Shown here one piece after another: positions 50,223 to 59,584 of a stretch of DNA of 64,000 nucleotides (its first letter is position 1; each line of letters starts with the position of its first letter). The position numbers and the translations under genes were made by a program. This stretch comes from Gracilimonas sediminicola (GTDB taxonomy: Bacteria > Bacteroidota > Rhodothermia > Balneolales > Balneolaceae), in assembly GCF_024320785.1 (NCBI RefSeq), contig NZ_JANDBC010000001.1, positions 1,370,001-1,434,000 on the forward strand. The letters run 5' to 3'. The notes beneath the pieces are model-generated. The model worked only from the letters and a program-made list of their open reading frames with translations. It ran no database searches and was not told the DNA's origin.

Positions 50223-52010
50223 ATGGGAAGTAACTTTACGGAACTTGAGCGTTCAGAGAATTCAACGTTGAATCTCGCGATGAAATTAATTCACGAGATC
50301 ACCCGGCTCAATGATAATGAGCTCTCAGTTTCTGAACTGATTCGCAACGCTTCTCATCTTATATCTAAATTCTGGCCTGAACAGGCAGGCGTTTTAGTTA
50401 GCCTAAGTTTTGATGACATTTCTCATCATTCAGGGCATGAATCCTCAAATACTGAATTCTATACATCCGGTTATGAAGCAGGCGGGCTTCCTGTTGAGAT
50501 TTCAGTTTCTGCGGAGAGCGACCGTCACTTCAGTGAAGATGATACTTATTTCATTGAAACTGCTTGCATGCTTGTGGCATCAAAAATAGAACGTATTCTA
50601 TCGAAACAGAGAATACAGGAAGAGCAGGAGCTCATTGATAAGGCTTACCAACTCGCTCACATTGGTACCTGGGAATATGATATGATTAACCATGAGCTAC
50701 ACTGGTCCGATATCACCAAACAAGTTCATGGTTTTGAAGCGGATTACAACCCCGATGTAGAAAGTACGATTCAATTGTTTAAGGAAGGTTACCATCGCGA
50801 AACCTTTGCCAAAGCCGCCTATGACGCTATTGAACATGAGATCCCATTTGATGTTGAATTAAAAATTATAAGCGGCAAAGGTGATGAACGATGGATAAGA
50901 GCTACCGGTGAGCCTGAATACGCTGACGGACAGTGTATCAGGTTTTATGGTATCAGCCAGAATGTAACGGAGCGCAGAAAGGCCGAGGAAGATCTTGAAC
51001 TTAATGAGAGAAGGTTCAAAGCTTTAGTACAAAACGGGATGGATATGATTGCCATCCTTGATGAAGAAGGTAACTATACGTACGCCAGTCCGGCATCAAA
51101 GAACGTACTTAATCTTCCTCCGGAATACTTCATGGATAAAAATGCATTCGACCTTATCCATCAAGATGATAAAGACAGACTCTACACATTATTTACTTCT
51201 CTATCTAACAACGAAACAGTTCAGATTAACCCTTTTCGTTTTTTGAATAATGAGAAACAATGGAGGTGGCTGGAAGGCACGATCACAAACCTTAGCAATG
51301 ACCCTGCTGTTAAGGGATACGTTGTGAATACCCGGGATATAACGGAACGGCAGATTAAACACGAGCAAATTCTGGATTCGCTCAGGGAAAAGGAAACCCT
51401 GCTTTCAGAAATCCACCATCGTATTAAGAACAACCTTTCCGTCTTAGTCACCATGCTTCATTTACAAGCTTCTGATGAACAGAATGAAGCTGTTTTAGAC
51501 CGGTTACTTGACAGCATAGCCAGAATTCATACCATGGCCAGCATTCATGAACAACTTTACCAAACCAAAAACTATGCGGCCTTAGATTTTAGTGAACGCC
51601 TTAAGCTTCTGGCTCAAACAATTAAGAAGACATTACAGACAGATGTTGAGGTTGAATTAGTGTTTAATTGTAAACCTCTCACCATCCCCGTTGACTATGC
51701 TTTAACTTGTTCGTTAGTTGTTAATGAGGTACTGACCAATGTATTTAAACATGCATTCAGAGGCATGCAGAAGGGCCTTGTGACTTTAGATTTGAACCCT
51801 GATTCATGTGGAGATAAAGCTCACCTTAAAATTTCAGATAATGGTGTCGGGTTACCCAGTAATTTCAATCCCAGTGAAAGTGACTCATTAGGACTGTCAC
51901 TAATCGATATGTTATCTGAACAAATAGCCGAAGACTATTCTTTTAGCTCTTCAGATAAAGGCACCGTTTTTACTCTTACCTTTAGTAAAGAGGTGCTGGA
52001 GTCGGCTTAA
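50223..52010 (+). CDS. PAS-domain sensor histidine kinase, HisKA_2 type
   Basis: A 595-residue soluble protein: an N-terminal GAF-like part (about 1-130), two PAS domains (about 140-255 and 265-382) with the typical ERRKAEEDLELNERRFKAL linker, then the HisKA_2 dimerisation and phosphoacceptor region (LSEIHHRIKNNLSVL, H398/H399) and a HATPase domain (about 480-590; N-box NEVLTNVFKHAF, G-boxes DNGVGLP and SLGLSLI). This subfamily (like EL_PAS or LuxQ-like HWE relatives) signals to a response regulator in trans; none is adjacent. No membrane helix, so it senses a cytoplasmic cue. Confidence 0.9.
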   Translation: MGSNFTELERSENSTLNLAMKLIHEITRLNDNELSVSELIRNASHLISKFWPEQAGVLVSLSFDDISHHSGHESSNTEFYTSGYEAGGLPVEISVSAESDRHFSEDDTYFIETACMLVASKIERILSKQRIQEEQELIDKAYQLAHIGTWEYDMINHELHWSDITKQVHGFEADYNPDVESTIQLFKEGYHRETFAKAAYDAIEHEIPFDVELKIISGKGDERWIRATGEPEYADGQCIRFYGISQNVTERRKAEEDLELNERRFKALVQNGMDMIAILDEEGNYTYASPASKNVLNLPPEYFMDKNAFDLIHQDDKDRLYTLFTSLSNNETVQINPFRFLNNEKQWRWLEGTITNLSNDPAVKGYVVNTRDITERQIKHEQILDSLREKETLLSEIHHRIKNNLSVLVTMLHLQASDEQNEAVLDRLLDSIARIHTMASIHEQLYQTKNYAALDFSERLKLLAQTIKKTLQTDVEVELVFNCKPLTIPVDYALTCSLVVNEVLTNVFKHAFRGMQKGLVTLDLNPDSCGDKAHLKISDNGVGLPSNFNPSESDSLGLSLIDMLSEQIAEDYSFSSSDKGTVFTLTFSKEVLESA

Positions 52011-52033
52011 TTATTTTCGCTTAAAGCATTCAC

Positions 52034-53269
52034 TTACAATCTCGGGTTCACCACATTGTTGTAAATAGAACCAAAGCTTAGTTCCAGGCCAAAGCTGAGT
52101 TCATAAGAATAGGAGGTTGCCCGTTCTCTCAGGTTCAGCAGCTGCTCCTGCTCGGTGATACCACCGGCAGGGATGGAAAGTTGATTGTTAATCCAGTCAT
52201 ATTCTCCCCTGAAATAGACCGACAAACCACGAAAAATCCTGAAGTCCAGCTGCAGGTCGGTTCCTATCCTGTTTTTGGTAAAGTCATGCAGAAATGCGGA
52301 GCCAACAATCCGGGCCTCAAATTCACCCCAGGGTTGCGTAAACCTGATTTGGGAACTTAGCTGCTGCTGTAATAATTTCTCGGAAGTTTTGCCATAAACG
52401 GTTTCTTCATTGTATTCATAAAGCCCCACGGTAAATCTATACAGAAAGGTAATTTCCCGCTTAGTGAATTCGCGGTACGGGAATACGCTGTACTCTATCG
52501 CCGGACTTCCTTCCAGCAATAAATCATAGTTACTTCTTGTAGAGTGGCGAGCTTCTGATGAAATACCGGCCGACCAATGATCTCCCAGGCTTTTAACTAA
52601 CAGTGCTTCTGCCGATCTGCTTTCGCGGGTAAACGTGTCGGTTTCGCCATCATCTTCAAAAGTCTGTTTCTCGTAGTACTGCTGCACTTCAAACTCAAAC
52701 TTCCATTCCGGAGTTACCCTTTCTGCACTTAGCCGACCGTTTAGCGAAAATTCATTTTCAGACTTCTCTCCTTCCAAATCCGTATCGGCATTTATATCAA
52801 ACACCCAAAAGTTCCAGTCATCTCTTTGCTCTTGTTGTTTCCCTTCGTTTGCCGCGTCAAAATCAATAATTAACCGTTGGGCTACCGGCCTATCTTTTAA
52901 GTAAGGAAACAAACCCAGTTTTATGTACTGGTTTAATCCATTTCTCCTTTCATCCTCGGTATCCGATTCCGGAGAATAGAATATCATTACATCGTTTACC
53001 CCTGAAAAATCATTTTCTCCAATAAACTCAAGCGTATATTCCTGCCCCTCGCTTCCGGTTTGTTGACGGGTGATCAGCAAATGCACATCCGCATCTTCAT
53101 TTGTACGGACGTAATTAACGAACTGAATTTCATCACGGACAAAACTCTCATCACATGTTCTTCGGCAATCTAAAAATACATTAATCGTGGATGATGAATC
53201 CTGAGCTGTTGCAGATCCGGGATATGTAAAACAGGCCATCAGCAACAGATACGTTAGTTTCTTTTTCAT
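52034..53269 (-). CDS. Outer-membrane beta-barrel protein, unknown function
   Basis: A 411-residue exported protein with a signal peptide (about 1-22, cut near ATAQ). The first half (about 25-150) is a soluble domain with two cysteines in FLDCRRTCDES (32-42). The second half (about 170-411) has regular alternating strands with aromatic girdles and ends NVVNPRL, like a small outer-membrane barrel. The acidic soluble domain may bind a ligand. I cannot name a family. It is convergent with the histidine kinase, 24 bp away. Confidence 0.7.
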   Translation of the reverse strand: MKKKLTYLLLMACFTYPGSATAQDSSSTINVFLDCRRTCDESFVRDEIQFVNYVRTNEDADVHLLITRQQTGSEGQEYTLEFIGENDFSGVNDVMIFYSPESDTEDERRNGLNQYIKLGLFPYLKDRPVAQRLIIDFDAANEGKQQEQRDDWNFWVFDINADTDLEGEKSENEFSLNGRLSAERVTPEWKFEFEVQQYYEKQTFEDDGETDTFTRESRSAEALLVKSLGDHWSAGISSEARHSTRSNYDLLLEGSPAIEYSVFPYREFTKREITFLYRFTVGLYEYNEETVYGKTSEKLLQQQLSSQIRFTQPWGEFEARIVGSAFLHDFTKNRIGTDLQLDFRIFRGLSVYFRGEYDWINNQLSIPAGGITEQEQLLNLRERATSYSYELSFGLELSFGSIYNNVVNPRL

Positions 53270-53529
53270 TTGGGGGAATAAATTAACGTTGATTTTAGTC
53301 TTGGAAGCATGATTAAGGTAAACAGAGGGCGCTGCCTTTTCTGTAATTCTTTATTAAAAAGGGCCTTGTCATCTTCATCGCAATGGACTAACCCTGTTGC
53401 CGGTCGGTTCATTCAGTCTATGGAAGCTAAAATCAGGGCAATAGGAACTTTCTATTGTCGGGTTGAGTTATCTGTGCATACATTTAGTTCAACATTAAAC
53501 TATTTAATACTAACCTAACTTATATTATT

Positions 53530-54069
53530 ATGGCAACCTGGAATATCGACCCAACTCATTCAGAGATACAGTTTAAAGTGAAGCACCTGGTTATTTCGAC
53601 CGTAACCGGCAATTTCAAAAGCTTTAACGGTGTGTTAGAGACAGAAGACGACTCTTTCGAGAATGCATCTGTTACCTTTGAAGCTGACATCGACAGCATT
53701 ACCACCAACAATGAAGACAGAGATGCTCACCTCAAGTCTGACGACTTCTTCAACGCCAAAAAATTTCCCAAACTCAATTTTGAGTCCACTTCATTCAAAA
53801 AAACCGGTGGGGATACCTACGAATTGACCGGAAACTTAACCATCCGCGACATCACCAAAGAAGTGACCCTGAACGCTGAGCATGGCGGAACCGTAAGCGA
53901 TCCATACGGACAAACCAAAGCCGGATTTGAAATTAATGGCTCCATCAACCGAAAGGAATTCGGGCTTAAATGGAGTGCGGTAACCGAAGCCGGCAGCGTG
54001 GTTGTAGCTGATGAAGTTAAATTACACCTGAATGTACAGGTCGTAGAAAGTGAACCCGTGGAAGCATAG
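53530..54069 (+). CDS. YceI-family lipid-binding protein
   Basis: A 179-residue beta-barrel protein of the YceI (polyisoprenoid-binding) family: WNIDPTHSEIQFKVKHLVIS (4-23), NRDAHLKS-like stretch DRDAHLKSDDFFNA and FEINGSINRKEFGLKW (136-151). The gene lacks an obvious signal peptide, unlike E. coli YceI, so it may act in the cytoplasm. Binds isoprenoid or other hydrophobic molecules. Stand-alone, followed by a terminator at 54104-54132. Confidence 0.93.
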   Translation: MATWNIDPTHSEIQFKVKHLVISTVTGNFKSFNGVLETEDDSFENASVTFEADIDSITTNNEDRDAHLKSDDFFNAKKFPKLNFESTSFKKTGGDTYELTGNLTIRDITKEVTLNAEHGGTVSDPYGQTKAGFEINGSINRKEFGLKWSAVTEAGSVVVADEVKLHLNVQVVESEPVEA

Positions 54070-54103
54070 GTTCGTGTAGTTATTATTTATTTACGTATAG
54101 AGG

Positions 54104-54132
54104 GGCGGTCTTTGCTGAGGCCGCCTTTTTTT
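54104..54132. terminator. Rho-independent terminator between yceI and the LytTR gene
   Basis: GGCGG (54104-54108) pairs with CCGCC (54121-54125) around a 12-base loop, then T7 on the plus strand. It ends the YceI transcript. On the minus strand the U-run is not so clear. Confidence 0.8.
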
Positions 54133-54138
54133 ATGCAA

Positions 54139-54816
54139 TCACGCGGTGTACTTCTCCAGAAAGGCTTCTTTGTATGCCTTCCCAACCGGCAGGGAGTGAT
54201 TTCCCAATTTGATGAGATTTCCTTCCAAATAGTCAATTTTGGCAAGGGCAACCACATAGGATTTATGAACACGACTGAACAGTGATTCAGGCAGCTGGCT
54301 GTAAAAGTCTTTCAGTGTTTGATTGAAGGTCAGTTTCTTTTCTTTAGTGTGAACCGTGATGTAATCGCCCTGGCTTTCTGCAAACATAATATCATTCACC
54401 CCAACCCTGTATAACTTACCATCCGCTTTGATGGTGATGACCTGATCGGCCGCTTGACTTGCTTCCGTTTTATCCCACGCTTTATCCACTGCTTTCAAAA
54501 ACCTCTCAAATGAGAACGGTTTAAGCAGGTAATCCACTACATCCAGTTCATACCCTTCCAACGCATATTCTGAGTAAGCGGTGGTTAAAATTACCCGAGG
54601 TGCATTATTCAGCGTTTTAAGAAACTCGATGCCGGACAAGCGCGGCATGTTGACGTCCAGAAACAGTAAGTCAACATCCTTTTCCTTTACCACTTTCCGG
54701 GCCTCTAAGGCATTTTTACACGATTCTGTCAGCTGCAGTTCAGGAGTGTCGGCAATGTATTGTTCCAGAACGGATCGAGCGGCCGGTTCATCATCGATTA
54801 TTACACAACGCATCAT
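54139..54816 (-). CDS. LytTR response regulator
   Basis: A 225-residue regulator: receiver domain with acidic D8-D9, phosphoacceptor D54 (LFLDVNMP) and K99 (LLKPF), then a LytTR DNA-binding domain (about 125-220) with ITIKADGKLYRVGVNDIMFA and SFVRVHKSYVV-like RVHKSYVVALA. It binds direct repeats near target promoters. It overlaps the upstream histidine kinase by 4 bp and forms a two-component pair with it. Start ATG at 54816; a second ATG follows at once. Confidence 0.93.
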   Translation of the reverse strand: MMRCVIIDDEPAARSVLEQYIADTPELQLTESCKNALEARKVVKEKDVDLLFLDVNMPRLSGIEFLKTLNNAPRVILTTAYSEYALEGYELDVVDYLLKPFSFERFLKAVDKAWDKTEASQAADQVITIKADGKLYRVGVNDIMFAESQGDYITVHTKEKKLTFNQTLKDFYSQLPESLFSRVHKSYVVALAKIDYLEGNLIKLGNHSLPVGKAYKEAFLEKYTA

Positions 54817-55844
54817 CCTGTCCCCAGTTTTAATGTAAGTTCATACAGGTTTTCCTGTTGGTTAATGTCGAGGCTGTAGCTTCCACCGTAGGCGAGATCT
54901 AATCTTCTTTTGGCATTCTGAAGGCCGGTTCCTGAAGTCTTTTCCTCCTTATTTCCCTTTTCATAAACGGTGTTTTTACAGTGCAGAATTAATCCCTTTG
55001 CTTCCTGTTTTATCTGGATGGATATCAGAGCTTCCTCATCCGTCAGGTCTGCATGCTTGAAACAGTTTTCTACAAAAATGATTAACAGCAGCGGGGCAAT
55101 TTTCCTTCCTGAAAAATCACCCTCTGTGCTAAAGTGAACTTTATCAGGCTCATTCAACCGCTCTTTATGTAAATCTACAAAGTGAGTAAGGTATTCTATC
55201 TCTTCTTCCAGCAAAACCTGCTCCTGATCCATCTTATCAACCACATAGCGTAGCATATCCGATAATTTCAGAATCAGCGCCGGCGCTTTATCACTTTTCT
55301 TGAGGGCTTCACTGTAAATCGTATTCAGCGAGTTAAATAAAAAGTGCGGATTTACTTGTGCCCTCAGGGCTTTCAATTCTGATACCCGTTTCTCGGATTC
55401 CAGCTCAGCAATTTTATTTCTGCTCCTCAATACCTCAAACCAACTTCTTCCGAACTCAAGCGTTGAACTTAAAATCAAATAAAGGACAGCGAAACCTGTT
55501 ACCTCGATAAAGCCATAAACCCCGACCAAATAGTATCCGGGAAACAGCCAATCAGAAAGCAGCAAAAAAGAGAAATTATAAGCGGGGTATGCCATCCCTA
55601 ATAATACTATAAGGGTTAGCCCGTACAACCAAAAGCGAGACTTAGCCAGGTAGTTCGGAATTAGAAGAAAGGCATGCAATGAAACGATGATAACAAAGGG
55701 AACATGGAACAGAAAGGTGTAAATAACATCGATGGTCCGAATGTCGCCTGTACGACTGAACACTTCCAATCCGGCATAAAAAGAAACTGCCCAGAACACC
55801 ACGTACATAAGCAGTTTCTTATTAAACAGTTTACTGAACCGCAT
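54813..55844 (-). CDS. LytS/YehU-type sensor histidine kinase
   Basis: A 343-residue membrane kinase. Four helices at about 10-25, 45-63, 72-96 and 105-127 form the sensor part, then a coiled linker and the His_kinase domain with H167 in QVNPHFLFNSLN, followed by a HATPase (about 240-343; ENCFKHA, then GTGLQNAKRRL). It phosphorylates the LytTR regulator encoded just downstream (4-bp overlap). No extracellular domain, so it senses a membrane or small-molecule signal. It overlaps the lipoprotein gene upstream by 14 bp. Confidence 0.93.
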   Translation of the reverse strand: MRFSKLFNKKLLMYVVFWAVSFYAGLEVFSRTGDIRTIDVIYTFLFHVPFVIIVSLHAFLLIPNYLAKSRFWLYGLTLIVLLGMAYPAYNFSFLLLSDWLFPGYYLVGVYGFIEVTGFAVLYLILSSTLEFGRSWFEVLRSRNKIAELESEKRVSELKALRAQVNPHFLFNSLNTIYSEALKKSDKAPALILKLSDMLRYVVDKMDQEQVLLEEEIEYLTHFVDLHKERLNEPDKVHFSTEGDFSGRKIAPLLLIIFVENCFKHADLTDEEALISIQIKQEAKGLILHCKNTVYEKGNKEEKTSGTGLQNAKRRLDLAYGGSYSLDINQQENLYELTLKLGTG

Positions 55845-56520
55845 CTGGCACCCTTTTCAGTGTTAACGGATCCTGGTAAGCATCTTCTTCATCCCCATAT
55901 TTCTCAACAAACTGTTGCAGTTCGGGGGTTGAAGCGGTGATTAATATCTCCGTAGAATCATCATAATCGGCTTGTACCACTTCGTGCTTTATACGAACAC
56001 GATTATTCAGAATTTGATCTTTGATCCAGCTGCTTTCAAGGTGCTCCATCACCAGTTTCGAGTCCTGAACATCAATCCTCGAGAAAGTATTAATGTTAAA
56101 CCTGTGAGTAATAACCGGGGAAGCAGACATTCCCAAATCAACATCAAAAAGCTTAAGATTAAGATAATATTGACCATTCAGCTTGCCCACCTTTCCTAAA
56201 AATAACACCGGTGTAATGTTAGGTTCATCGGTCTCCTCAAATAAAATCAGGTATGCGTTCATTTTTAGCGAGTCTTCTTCTCCGGGATCAAAACTTATAT
56301 CTTCATCAGGATATTTCCGAATCAACTCCGCGAGCATTTTCGGGTTATTATCTGAAGCGAATGTCCACCGCTGATCTCCATTTTCAAAAGTACCATCCAA
56401 TCCTTCTAACAGGATGGCTTCTTCAGCTGTAAATAAGGGGTGAACCGATTTCAGAAAACATCCGGACAGGCTGAGCACCAACAGCGGAAGGATCAAAACT
56501 TTAGTTATCGTCTTTTTCAT
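55831..56520 (-). CDS. Lipoprotein cotranscribed with a LytS/LytTR system
   Basis: A 229-residue lipoprotein (LSLSGC, Cys21). The mature domain is about 205 residues, all beta-rich, with no recognisable enzyme motif; KSVHPLFTAEEAILLEGLDG follows the lipid anchor. It overlaps the kinase gene by 14 bp and is first in a three-gene operon, which suggests it is the sensor input or feedback partner of the two-component pair. Function by position only. Confidence 0.75.
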   Translation of the reverse strand: MKKTITKVLILPLLVLSLSGCFLKSVHPLFTAEEAILLEGLDGTFENGDQRWTFASDNNPKMLAELIRKYPDEDISFDPGEEDSLKMNAYLILFEETDEPNITPVLFLGKVGKLNGQYYLNLKLFDVDLGMSASPVITHRFNINTFSRIDVQDSKLVMEHLESSWIKDQILNNRVRIKHEVVQADYDDSTEILITASTPELQQFVEKYGDEEDAYQDPLTLKRVPDAVQ

Positions 56521-56729
56521 AATTTCAGTGATTAATTAAGATTGCACACCAAAGAAATAAAGCTTTAAGCCGTCATTTAAATTTATTCGATAAACGCACC
56601 TGATATCTCGATGAACGTTTTGTTTGCTGTGGTTTTTTATCTGCTAAAATAGGTAAATGAAACAAACGGCACTTTATAATGGACTTTATGTGAGTTATAA
56701 TCCCTCTTAAATCTAACTAACTACCTGTT

Positions 56730-57740
56730 ATGAAAAACATTTTCTTTGCTCTTCTTTCACTATTAGTACTTAGCAGCTGTACACAACCTCAAAACGATAA
56801 TGCTCCTCAACCTGAACAAAAAGAGTGGGCTATCGCTTTACATGGCGGGGCGGGATATGTTTCTAAAGACATGCCTGAAGACCGCAAACAAGCTTACATG
56901 GAATCCCTGGAGGAGGCGCTGAACATCGGTGCCGAAATTTTGGAGAATGGCGGTTCCGCCCTCGATGCCATTGAGAAAACGGTGAACTACCTGGAAGACA
57001 ACGAACTGTATAATGCCGGAAAAGGTGCCGTTTTCACCTCTGAAGGAAAGAATGAGCTGGATGCCGCCATCATGGACGGCGCAACACTGAATGCCGGAGC
57101 CATCACGGGTGTAACTACGGTTAAAAACCCGGTTTCACTGGCTCGCAAAGTCATGACTGATTCCAAGCACGTATTCTTTTCTGCAGATGGAGCAGAAACC
57201 TTTGCTGACCAAACAGATGTAGAACGGGTAGATCCCGAATATTTCTATACCGAAAGCCGGTTTCAATCTTTAAAAAGAGCACAGGCTGCAGAGCAGGAAT
57301 CCGGTCTCATTGAAACGAACCAACAAAAAGCCTGGAAATATGGTACTGTAGGCGCCGTTGCTCTCGACAAAAACGGTAAACTGGCAGCGGCTACCTCCAC
57401 CGGCGGCATGACTAATAAAAAGTATGGGCGTGTAGGTGATGTTCCCATCATCGGGTCCGGAACCTATGCAAACGACCTTGTTGCCGTTTCTGCTACCGGA
57501 TGGGGAGAAAAGATTATGCTGAATGTATCGGCACACACATTGGCGGCTTACATGGAGTTTAAAAATGCCACACTGCAACAATCTATGGATTACCTGGTGG
57601 ATGATGTACTTGAACCGGGCGATGCGGGCTTCATTGCCGTTGACAAGTATGGGAATTTCTCCATGAAAACGAATACCGGGTCTATGTTCCGCGCGGCAAC
57701 CGATTCAGATGGAAATAAAGAGGTAGGAATCTGGGAATAA
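56730..57740 (+). CDS. Isoaspartyl peptidase/L-asparaginase lipoprotein (Ntn hydrolase)
   Basis: A 336-residue secreted lipoprotein (VLSSC, Cys17) with the type III asparaginase fold: ALHGGAG (36-42) at the start of the domain, and the autocleavage Thr T206 after G205 in KYGTVGAVALD. STGGMTNKKYGRVGDVPIIG and GSGTYAND follow, forming the active site of the mature enzyme. It would process itself in two chains and hydrolyse isoaspartyl dipeptides or asparagine. The full signature is intact, so it is active. It stands alone and ends at an unusual long hairpin. Confidence 0.93.
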   Translation: MKNIFFALLSLLVLSSCTQPQNDNAPQPEQKEWAIALHGGAGYVSKDMPEDRKQAYMESLEEALNIGAEILENGGSALDAIEKTVNYLEDNELYNAGKGAVFTSEGKNELDAAIMDGATLNAGAITGVTTVKNPVSLARKVMTDSKHVFFSADGAETFADQTDVERVDPEYFYTESRFQSLKRAQAAEQESGLIETNQQKAWKYGTVGAVALDKNGKLAAATSTGGMTNKKYGRVGDVPIIGSGTYANDLVAVSATGWGEKIMLNVSAHTLAAYMEFKNATLQQSMDYLVDDVLEPGDAGFIAVDKYGNFSMKTNTGSMFRAATDSDGNKEVGIWE

Positions 57741-57749
57741 CGTCTATAC

Positions 57750-57803
57750 GTGTTAATGTGTTTACGTCTTCTGTTTCTCGTTTACACGTAAACACATTAA
57801 CAC
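57750..57803. terminator. Perfect 18-bp inverted repeat between convergent genes
   Basis: Positions 57750-57767 and 57786-57803 are perfect 18-bp inverted copies (GTGTTAATGTGTTTACGT and its complement) with an 18-base loop. It lies between two convergent genes, 10 bp from one stop and 5 bp from the other, so it works as a bidirectional terminator or 3'-end stabiliser. It has no long T-run. Confidence 0.6.
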
Positions 57804-57807
57804 TTTC

Positions 57808-58590
57808 TCACTCTAACCCGAGGCGAAATTGGTCGCGCAGCTCCTGAATATAGATTCCGATATCATTTCTCAGTTCAAACAATACGGAATGAAATTCCAA
57901 GTACTCTTTTTTCACGAAGAGTGATTTCTTTTTAAGAGACTGTAGCAGTTCAAGGGCGTGATTCGCACTGGCCAGCGCCTTTTTGGAGTATGCGATATTG
58001 GCCCCAATGTATTCCGGTTCAAACCCAAAAGAATGTCCGCCGGCAAGCTTGGCGCCAATCTTCAGGCTTTCATCCACAAATTCCTGGAAATCTTTAGACT
58101 GCTGTTTTACAGGAACTGTTTCTGCCCACTTAAGGATGTCAACAGCAAACTCTTTAGCTTCATAGAAAGCATCCAGGTCTTCGAGTGAGCCGTAATCGGT
58201 GTACATGTACTGGTCGCTCAGACTTTTCCATTCTTCACCTTCGTCAAATTCATCGAAATCTTCATCGGCTTGATCCATGAAGCCATCTTCGTTCAGACCA
58301 AACAAGAAGTCTTCGTCATCCCAGTCATCATCCTCATCGTCCCAATCATCTTCGTCTTCCGGGAAATAGGCTTCGTCCATAAGCAACTCTTCTTCAACAT
58401 ACGCTTCGAAAGCATCGTCTTCATTCTGGCTTTCCTGAAGCAAGGTCAGCCATCTTGGTATATTCCCTTTGGGGTCAGAGGCGATAAACTTGCGTAGCTG
58501 TTCGCTCTTTTTCTCTACTTCATTTAAGTGAGCTTCCCACTTGAATTCGTCCCACTGTTCGTCATCGAATCCATCAAAATGCTGGTGCAT
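57808..58590 (-). CDS. Very acidic hypothetical protein
   Basis: A 260-residue soluble protein with a long acidic segment (about 72-125) made mostly of Asp, Glu, Trp and Phe, as in EDEDDWDDEDDDWDDED. The rest is helical, with the C-terminal region (about 150-260) predicted as a helical bundle. No family recognised. Acidic low-complexity parts often bind basic proteins or ions. It stands alone, convergent with the asparaginase gene. Confidence 0.65.
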   Translation of the reverse strand: MHQHFDGFDDEQWDEFKWEAHLNEVEKKSEQLRKFIASDPKGNIPRWLTLLQESQNEDDAFEAYVEEELLMDEAYFPEDEDDWDDEDDDWDDEDFLFGLNEDGFMDQADEDFDEFDEGEEWKSLSDQYMYTDYGSLEDLDAFYEAKEFAVDILKWAETVPVKQQSKDFQEFVDESLKIGAKLAGGHSFGFEPEYIGANIAYSKKALASANHALELLQSLKKKSLFVKKEYLEFHSVLFELRNDIGIYIQELRDQFRLGLE

Positions 58591-58689
58591 ATAGGTAGGC
58601 TATTGGTTGCTGTTTATTATAAAAAAGGAATTGTCGGTAGTAATGCAATACTTTGTGGAAAAGTAACGCTTTTTGTGGATAAAAAGTTG

Positions 58690-59526
58690 TTATAACCGCT
58701 CCAAAACATTAATAATTACCTGGGTCATTTTAGGCTCCGCCATTGCTGCTGCAGCCAGTACATCTTCAATATCCACCGGCTCTAAGGCATCCGGGAAGCA
58801 CTCGTCGGTAATTACAGAAATACCAAGTACATCCATTCCCATGTGAACCGCAGAAATCACTTCGGGCACGGTACTCATTCCCACTACATCTGCACCCAGC
58901 TGGCGCATATAGCGGTACTCAGCTTTGGTTTCCAGCATAGGTCCCGTCACGGCAAGGTACACTCCCTGGTGCATCTTGGTGGAGTTTTCGAGGGCTACAT
59001 TCTCCGCCAGTTCCAGCAGACGTTCGGTATAAGGCTCGCTCATATCCGGAAAGCGTGGACCGAGTTCATCATCGTTGGGGCCGATAAGAGGATTATCCCC
59101 CAAGAAGTTGATATGATCCTTAATCAGCATGATATCACCACGACTGAAATTTGGATTCAGTCCCCCGCAGGCATTGCTTACAAAAAGCGACTGAGCTCCG
59201 ATGGCTTTTGCTACCCGTACAGGGAAAGCAATCTGCTGCATGGTGTAACCTTCGTAATAGTGAAAGCGCCCCTGCATAGCTACCACATCTTTTCCGCCAA
59301 GGCGTCCAAAAATCAGCTTACCGGCATGGCTTTCAACGGTTGAAACCGGGAAGTGAGGGATGTCGGCATAACTGATTACATGCTCGGTATCTATTTCATC
59401 GGCAAGTTGACCGAGGCCGGTTCCCAGAATAAGCAAATACTCCGGCTGGAATTCTGTTTCTCCCTTAATAAACTGAACTGCTTCGTCTCTTTTCTTGCGA
59501 AATTCCTCAACCGTATCGTATTTCAT
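58690..59526 (-). CDS. Purine-nucleoside phosphorylase, class I trimeric
   Basis: Splits inosine and guanosine with phosphate to base and ribose 1-phosphate. Class I traits: LGTGLGQLADEI (34-45) is the phosphate loop, HFPVSTVESHAGKL (58-71) binds phosphate, QGRFHYYEGY follows, and the late NACGGLNP and TGPMLETKAEYR form the base site. GMSTVPEVISA is also conserved. 278 residues, standard. It ends the minus-strand run containing divIVA. A cytoplasmic salvage enzyme. Confidence 0.95.
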   Translation of the reverse strand: MKYDTVEEFRKKRDEAVQFIKGETEFQPEYLLILGTGLGQLADEIDTEHVISYADIPHFPVSTVESHAGKLIFGRLGGKDVVAMQGRFHYYEGYTMQQIAFPVRVAKAIGAQSLFVSNACGGLNPNFSRGDIMLIKDHINFLGDNPLIGPNDDELGPRFPDMSEPYTERLLELAENVALENSTKMHQGVYLAVTGPMLETKAEYRYMRQLGADVVGMSTVPEVISAVHMGMDVLGISVITDECFPDALEPVDIEDVLAAAAMAEPKMTQVIINVLERL

Positions 59527-59584
59527 AGAATGTAATTAGAAGGTGCTGTTGATTAAATACAGAAGTGCAAAAATACGACAACCA

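Noticed and set aside
50032-50534. 14-base direct repeat (ACCGTCACTTCAGT at 50032-50045 and 50521-50534)
   Set aside because: The second copy is inside the histidine kinase coding sequence and flanks differ; probably chance.
53309-53518. 69-codon plus-strand frame before yceI
   Set aside because: No recognisable protein pattern, no good ribosome binding site, and composition like random intergenic DNA; more likely the leader region of yceI.
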